This document shows, in pieces, positions 60,199 to 64,000 of a stretch of DNA of 64,000 nt. Under the pieces are notes generated by a model. It did no database searches. It saw nothing but the letters and a program-made list of their open reading frames with translations, and was not told the DNA's origin. The stretch comes from Fortiea contorta PCC 7126. Lineage in GTDB: Bacteria > Cyanobacteriota > Cyanobacteriia > Cyanobacteriales > Nostocaceae. The position numbers and the translations under genes were made by a program. The stretch covers positions 1,493,895 to 1,557,894 of the forward strand of contig NZ_KB235930.1 in NCBI RefSeq assembly GCF_000332295.1. Direction: 5' to 3'. Positions within the stretch are counted from its first letter, which is position 1. Every line of letters starts with the position of its first letter.

Positions 60199-62181
60199 AT
60201 GCGCTGCTGCCTGAATCCCGATTGCCCAAATCCGCACAATCATGATAGTCACCAGTATTGTCAAAGTTGTAATACACCACTAATACCATTACTTAGGGGT
60301 CGTTATCGCGTGATTAAGGTACTATCTGACGAAGGTGGATTTGGTAGAACCTATCTAGCGGAAGATGTCGATAAGCTCAATGAATGGTGTGTGGTCAAGC
60401 AATTCGCGCCAAAATTTCAGGAAAGTTCCGCTTTAAAAAAGGCAGTAGAGCTATTTAAAGAAGAAGCTAAACAACTGCAAAAATTGGGCGAACATGACCA
60501 AATACCCGCACTATTGGCTTATTTTGAACAAAATAACTACCTGTTTTTGGTGCAGCAGTTTATTGATGGGCAGAATTTATCACAGGAATTACAACAAGGG
60601 ATAACCTACAACGAAAGTAAAATTCTCCAATTGCTACTCGATTTGCTTCCTGTGCTGAAGTTTATCCACGATCGCGGTATCATTCATCGAGATATCAAGC
60701 CACAGAATATTATCCGTCGTCAGCGGGATGGACGATTGGTCTTGATTGACTTCGGTTCGTCAAAGCAATTGACAGTAACGGTACAGACTCAAATCGGCAC
60801 AACTATCGGCTCCCACGGTTACACCCCCATGGAACAGATGCACAATGGTGAAGCTTATCCAGCCAGCGATTTGTTCAGTTTGGGTACCACTTGCTTTCAT
60901 CTACTGACGGGGGTTCGTCCATCTCAATTGTGGATGGAACATGGTTATAGCTGGGTTTCTTCTTGGCGACGACATCTATCTAATTCTGGGAGTGTTAAGG
61001 TTCCTCTGTCTGGATATTTGAGCGAGGTTCTAGATAATCTCTTGCAAACAGATATTCAACAGCGTTATCAATCTGCTGATGAAGTGCTCAAAGACTTGAC
61101 AAATGAACCATCATTCACTTCTGCACCTGCAACTTTACTCACAGTTTCATCAACTACTCAAAGGGTAAATCGGCTGTTGGTGTACGCGGCGATTTTGTTG
61201 TTGGGATTAGGAGGAGTTTGGTATTTACAAGCTCGTGTATTTAGCTCCCATCAACCTGTAAACAAAGTCTCTCAAGCGCCAAGCACCCTCAAAGGTCACG
61301 CCAGTGATGTGAATTCCGTAGCTTTTGCGCCCGATGGTGTCACCTTGGCTAGCGGTAGTGACGACAAGACAATTAAGCTGTGGAATTTGGCAAATAATCA
61401 AGAAATTCGGACTTTGAAAGGTCACTCTCAATGGATTTGGACTGTGGCTTTTTCTCCCGATGGTCAGACTTTGGCGAGTGGGAGTGCTGACAAGACGATT
61501 AAGTTGTGGAATGTGTCGAGCGGTAAAGAAATTCGTACTTTGGCGGGTAACGGTGACGGGATCACATCTGTCGCTTTTAGTCCTGATGGGAAAATTCTCG
61601 CCAGTGGTAGTTTAGATCAGAAAATTAAATTGTGGAATGTAGCAACAGGAAAAGAAATTCACACTTTATCTGGTCACTCTCAAGCAGTTGCGAGTGTGGC
61701 TTTTTCTCCTGATGGTCAGACTTTGGCTAGTGGTGGTTGGGATAAAAAAATTAAACTGTGGAACTTAACGACAGAAAAGGAAATTCGCACCTTTGAGGGA
61801 CATTCTCAATTAGTTCAGGCTGTGGCTTTCAGTCCCGATGGTGTCAGTTTGGCTAGTGGTAGTAAGGACAAAACTATCAAATTGTGGAATTTAGTAACGG
61901 GGGAAGCAATTCGCACGTTGACAGGGCATACAGATAAAGTTAATTCTATTGTTTATTTACCAAAATCAATCAACCAAAAAAATCAAACTGTTGCCAATTT
62001 AGCTAGCGGTAGTAGCGACAACACTGTGAAATTGTGGAATTTAGAAACAGGAAAAGAAATTCGCACTCTGAAGACTGGTTCAGGCTATATTTATGCTGTT
62101 GCTAGTAGTCCTAATGGCAAAATGATCGCTAGTGGTGGAAGTGCGGATAATATTATTAAAATCTGGCAAATCTCAAACTAA
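60199..62181 (+). CDS. Ser/Thr protein kinase fused to WD40 repeat domain
   Basis: 660 residues. The start is ATG 60199 (MRCCLNPDCPNP), supported by AAAGGA 9 bases upstream; upstream frame codons lack a ribosome site. A Cys-rich zinc-ribbon-like head (C-C-L-N-P-D-C ... C-Q-S-C, residues 3-26) leads to a bacterial kinase domain (~36-300). The kinase shows GGFGRTYLAED, VVKQFAP (catalytic Lys), HRDIKPQN (H163) and DFGSSK. One transmembrane helix follows (~324-341, LLVYAAILLLGLGGVWYL), then seven WD40 repeats (~365-660) with VAFSPDGQTLASGSADKTIKLWN units. Topology puts the WD40 propeller on the opposite face from the kinase. Such kinases are typical of cyanobacterial signalling. Its stop overlaps the next gene (convergent) by nine bases. 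Confidence 0.95.
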   Translation: MRCCLNPDCPNPHNHDSHQYCQSCNTPLIPLLRGRYRVIKVLSDEGGFGRTYLAEDVDKLNEWCVVKQFAPKFQESSALKKAVELFKEEAKQLQKLGEHDQIPALLAYFEQNNYLFLVQQFIDGQNLSQELQQGITYNESKILQLLLDLLPVLKFIHDRGIIHRDIKPQNIIRRQRDGRLVLIDFGSSKQLTVTVQTQIGTTIGSHGYTPMEQMHNGEAYPASDLFSLGTTCFHLLTGVRPSQLWMEHGYSWVSSWRRHLSNSGSVKVPLSGYLSEVLDNLLQTDIQQRYQSADEVLKDLTNEPSFTSAPATLLTVSSTTQRVNRLLVYAAILLLGLGGVWYLQARVFSSHQPVNKVSQAPSTLKGHASDVNSVAFAPDGVTLASGSDDKTIKLWNLANNQEIRTLKGHSQWIWTVAFSPDGQTLASGSADKTIKLWNVSSGKEIRTLAGNGDGITSVAFSPDGKILASGSLDQKIKLWNVATGKEIHTLSGHSQAVASVAFSPDGQTLASGGWDKKIKLWNLTTEKEIRTFEGHSQLVQAVAFSPDGVSLASGSKDKTIKLWNLVTGEAIRTLTGHTDKVNSIVYLPKSINQKNQTVANLASGSSDNTVKLWNLETGKEIRTLKTGSGYIYAVASSPNGKMIASGGSADNIIKIWQISN

Positions 62182-63093
62182 ACAGCATTCGATAGTAGCC
62201 ATAACTGAGGCTGCTAGTGATGATAAATCGTAGCCACCCTCTAAACCAAAAACTATTTTTCTAGTAATACCTAAACAATAATTGCTGAATAAACCATAAT
62301 CTTGTGGTTGTAAATTGATGCTGGCTAGAGGGTCGTCAGCATTAGCATCATACCCAGCGCTGATAATTAGTAAATCAGCTTGAAAATTGGCTAAAAAAGG
62401 AACTATATTTTCACTAAATAGTGGTTGATACACACTCATATTACTACCCGGTGGCACGGGCAAATTTAAAACATTATCATAAAAGCCGCGCTCTACAGCC
62501 CTACCAGTACCGGGATAGCATGGGTATTGATGGAGAGAACAGTAAGCAATTTGAGGGTGATTTTCCACGATCGCCTGTGTACCGTTGCCATGATGCACAT
62601 CCCAATCTAAAATTGCTACACGGTCAATTCCGGGTTGTTTGAGGGCGTAAATAGCAGCGATCGCCGCATTGGAAAATAAGCAAAAGCCCATCCCTGCGTC
62701 GCTTTCGGCGTGATGTCCCGGTGGACGAGCTAAAACAAAAGCCGGATTCTGGCTGGACAGCACGTTATCAACTCCATCCAGCCAAGCGTTTACTGCTAAT
62801 AATGCTACATCATAACTGCGGGGAGATACGGGTGTATCGCCATCTAAATAACCGCCACCAGTAGCGGCGATTTCTCGAACTTTTTGAATGTAAGCTGGGG
62901 TGTGGACTGTTTCTAAAAACGGGATGAGAGAGGGGTTTTCAGATACTGGTGTGGGTGAGAGCCAAGTAATTTTTTCTGCAAATGTAGATGATTTGAGTGC
63001 GTGAGCGATCGCACTTAATCGTTCTGGCCTCTCTGGATGGTATTTTCCCGTTTTGTGTTCGAGAAATTCATCGGTATAAATAACTGGTAGCAT
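62173..63093 (-). CDS. histone deacetylase family protein (class II-like)
   Basis: 306-residue zinc-dependent deacetylase of the HDAC/acetoin-utilisation/acetylpolyamine amidohydrolase superfamily. It has RPPGHHAESDAGMGFCLF (H127, H128) and the metal site ILDWDVHHGNGTQ (D163, D165, H167); the second Asp lies in SAGYDANADDPL (~250). Start ATG 63093 with TDEFLEHKTGKYHPERPERL. Bacterial members deacetylate small amines or proteins; the substrate here is unknown. Its 3' end overlaps the kinase gene's 3' end by nine bases. Confidence 0.95.
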   Translation of the reverse strand: MLPVIYTDEFLEHKTGKYHPERPERLSAIAHALKSSTFAEKITWLSPTPVSENPSLIPFLETVHTPAYIQKVREIAATGGGYLDGDTPVSPRSYDVALLAVNAWLDGVDNVLSSQNPAFVLARPPGHHAESDAGMGFCLFSNAAIAAIYALKQPGIDRVAILDWDVHHGNGTQAIVENHPQIAYCSLHQYPCYPGTGRAVERGFYDNVLNLPVPPGSNMSVYQPLFSENIVPFLANFQADLLIISAGYDANADDPLASINLQPQDYGLFSNYCLGITRKIVFGLEGGYDLSSLAASVMATIECCLV

Positions 63094-63141
63094 AAGCTAA
63101 AGCAGTTGAGCAGTAAGATACTGAATGCAATTGTCATCTTA

Positions 63142-63342
63142 CTACTGTTCGTCCAAATCAATCATCTCATCCGCTGGTTGATCATAGATTTCGGGAACGA
63201 TAGCCGGATTTCCCCGCAGTTCTGTAGGTGATTGTTGGCGCATCACATCGTCTATGTTGGGCGGATGTTTGATTTTGTCTAATAACTCCGGACTTAGTGG
63301 CGATGAATCACTTTCTGTATTGATATTATCTTTGTTAGTCAT
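63142..63342 (-). CDS. small acidic hypothetical protein, 66 aa
   Basis: Polar, proline-containing, acidic protein (SDSSPLSPELLDKIKHPPNIDDVMRQQSPTELRGNPAIVP, ending DEMIDLDEQ), without cysteines or membrane segments. It starts at ATG 63342 and is probably intrinsically disordered. It is on the same strand and upstream of the deacetylase gene (48 bases apart), suggesting co-transcription. No family recognised. Confidence 0.6.
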   Translation of the reverse strand: MTNKDNINTESDSSPLSPELLDKIKHPPNIDDVMRQQSPTELRGNPAIVPEIYDQPADEMIDLDEQ

Positions 63343-63451
63343 GAATTTTTACCCAAGTTCACTTGGCCAGCTTAAAAGACATGATGACAAGATGCCTACT
63401 ATCTGCGGACTTAAGCTCAGAGTGGAGTTTTTGATGGTGAGGGGACTGTAT

Positions 63452-64000
63452 TTAATTTGGGGGATGTCGCCGAGAAATTAGGAGACTTAAGCCGCTGAGA
63501 GCTAATAGTGAAGGTGTCAACCAATCGCCCCAACGCACATATAACGTTTTTGTTTGGCGGCGATAAATGGTTTCGGCGTGGGTTTCGTAGGTGTTGTATC
63601 CAGATAACCACAAAGTTTTGCCGTGGGGATTGACAAAACCTGAATATCCTGTATTGGTGGCGCGGACTGCCCAGCGATCGCTTTCAATTGCCCGCATGAT
63701 ATCCTGGGCGTGATGCTGAAATGGCATTGCTGGGCTGTAATGAGCATCGTTGGAGGAACTGAGGATGAATTGTCCACCAGCCGCTGCTTGACGCCGAAAT
63801 ACTTCACCAAATGCCGATTCGTAACAAATACTAGCGATCGCTCTGCCAAAAGGTGTATCAAAAACTTGGTTATCTGCGCCTGGGACTTGGTGTGCATCTA
63901 GAGGCGATAAGCGTTGAATAATTGCGCCGAATACTTCTTCAAAAGGGATATATTCTCCCAATGGTACGAGTTTGGCTTTGTCGTAGCGGCTGAAGATTTC
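63452..64000 (-). CDS. lnt: apolipoprotein N-acyltransferase, C-terminal part (runs off window)
   Basis: Last ~182 residues of Lnt, the inner-membrane enzyme that adds the third acyl chain to lipoproteins. The frame is open to base 64000. Catalytic-site features are readable: AKLVPLGEYIPF (the Lys before LVP is the catalytic Lys) and the nucleophile region ASICYESAFGEVFRR (Cys). Further on are SNDAHYSPAMPFQHHAQDIMRAIESDRWAVRATNTGYSGFVNPHG and a C-terminal hydrophobic helix (WLTPSLLALSGLSLLI). The upstream N-terminal membrane half is outside the window, so the gene is partial only because of the edge. No disruption is seen. Confidence 0.93.
   Translation of the reverse strand, partial: EIFSRYDKAKLVPLGEYIPFEEVFGAIIQRLSPLDAHQVPGADNQVFDTPFGRAIASICYESAFGEVFRRQAAAGGQFILSSSNDAHYSPAMPFQHHAQDIMRAIESDRWAVRATNTGYSGFVNPHGKTLWLSGYNTYETHAETIYRRQTKTLYVRWGDWLTPSLLALSGLSLLISRRHPPN

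Noticed and set aside
1-64000. tRNA, rRNA or tmRNA genes
   Set aside because: No T-arm-like GGTTCGAATCC signatures with clover-leaf neighbours, nor rRNA-conserved blocks, were seen in any spacer; a scan with tRNAscan-SE would settle it.
1-64000. Insertion sequences or transposases
   Set aside because: No DDE, HUH or resolvase-like protein and no long terminal inverted repeats with target duplications were found; only short extragenic repeats are present.

Overview
The window is chromosomal DNA from a filamentous, probably heterocyst-forming cyanobacterium (Nostocales; Nostoc/Anabaena/Calothrix-like). Four things point there: the split RNA polymerase genes rpoB-rpoC1-rpoC2; carotenoid (crtD) and carboxysome-shell (ccmK) genes; very frequent HIP1 octamers (GCGATCGC); and heptanucleotide short tandem repeats (STRR) in many spacers, a known trait of heterocystous cyanobacteria. 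A HetZ-related gene fits the same picture. No rRNA, tRNA, CRISPR array, insertion sequence or prophage was recognised.

Layout. 1-13.2 kb is mostly housekeeping. It holds the tail of a WYL-domain protein, a fructosamine-kinase-like protein, an M16 peptidase, crtD, a large repeat-rich membrane protein, hslO (Hsp33), a universal stress protein, hisD, rpsT and a TatD-type hydrolase. Two conspicuous tandem arrays lie here: an 8-bp G/C-rich array at 1268-1395 and a 21-bp array at 2805-2993. 13.2-23.7 kb is a roughly 1-kb leader followed by rpoB-rpoC1-rpoC2 and a clear terminator. 23.8-38.8 kb is a polysaccharide region. A GH5-CBM2 cellulase-like protein and two unknown envelope proteins lie next to a five-gene set: OprB-like outer-membrane porin, TPR protein, GH8 glucanase lipoprotein, BcsB and BcsA. 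This looks like a complete c-di-GMP-controlled cellulose synthesis and export machine, with gene order reversed relative to bcsA-B-Z-C. The BcsC function appears divided between a separate TPR protein and a porin.

39-50.6 kb is a mixed set: a GIY-YIG-like protein, AraC regulator, GNAT, SDR, NUDIX, an enolase-superfamily epimerase overlapping a DUF1611 gene (probable DgcA/DgcN-type D-glutamate pathway), a membrane pYEATS protein, an M48 protease, a COP23 protein, aroE and an alpha/beta hydrolase. 51.6-56.7 kb carries a satellite carboxysome pair (ccmK3-ccmK4), a HetZ-related gene, a truncated PilB/GspE-like protein without an ATPase domain, and a Crp-family regulator. 56.9-64 kb has an M61 peptidase, a secreted PPC-domain protein, a Ser/Thr kinase fused to WD40 repeats, a class II deacetylase-like protein, a small acidic protein, and the C-terminal part of apolipoprotein N-acyltransferase (lnt), which runs off the right edge.

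The best candidate for an under-described system is the cellulose cluster (28056-38777), with its porin-plus-TPR replacement for BcsC. Next come the HetZ-related/PilB-like pair and the repeat arrays placed against start codons and gene junctions. All calls come from reading the sequence and recalling families; no database search was run.
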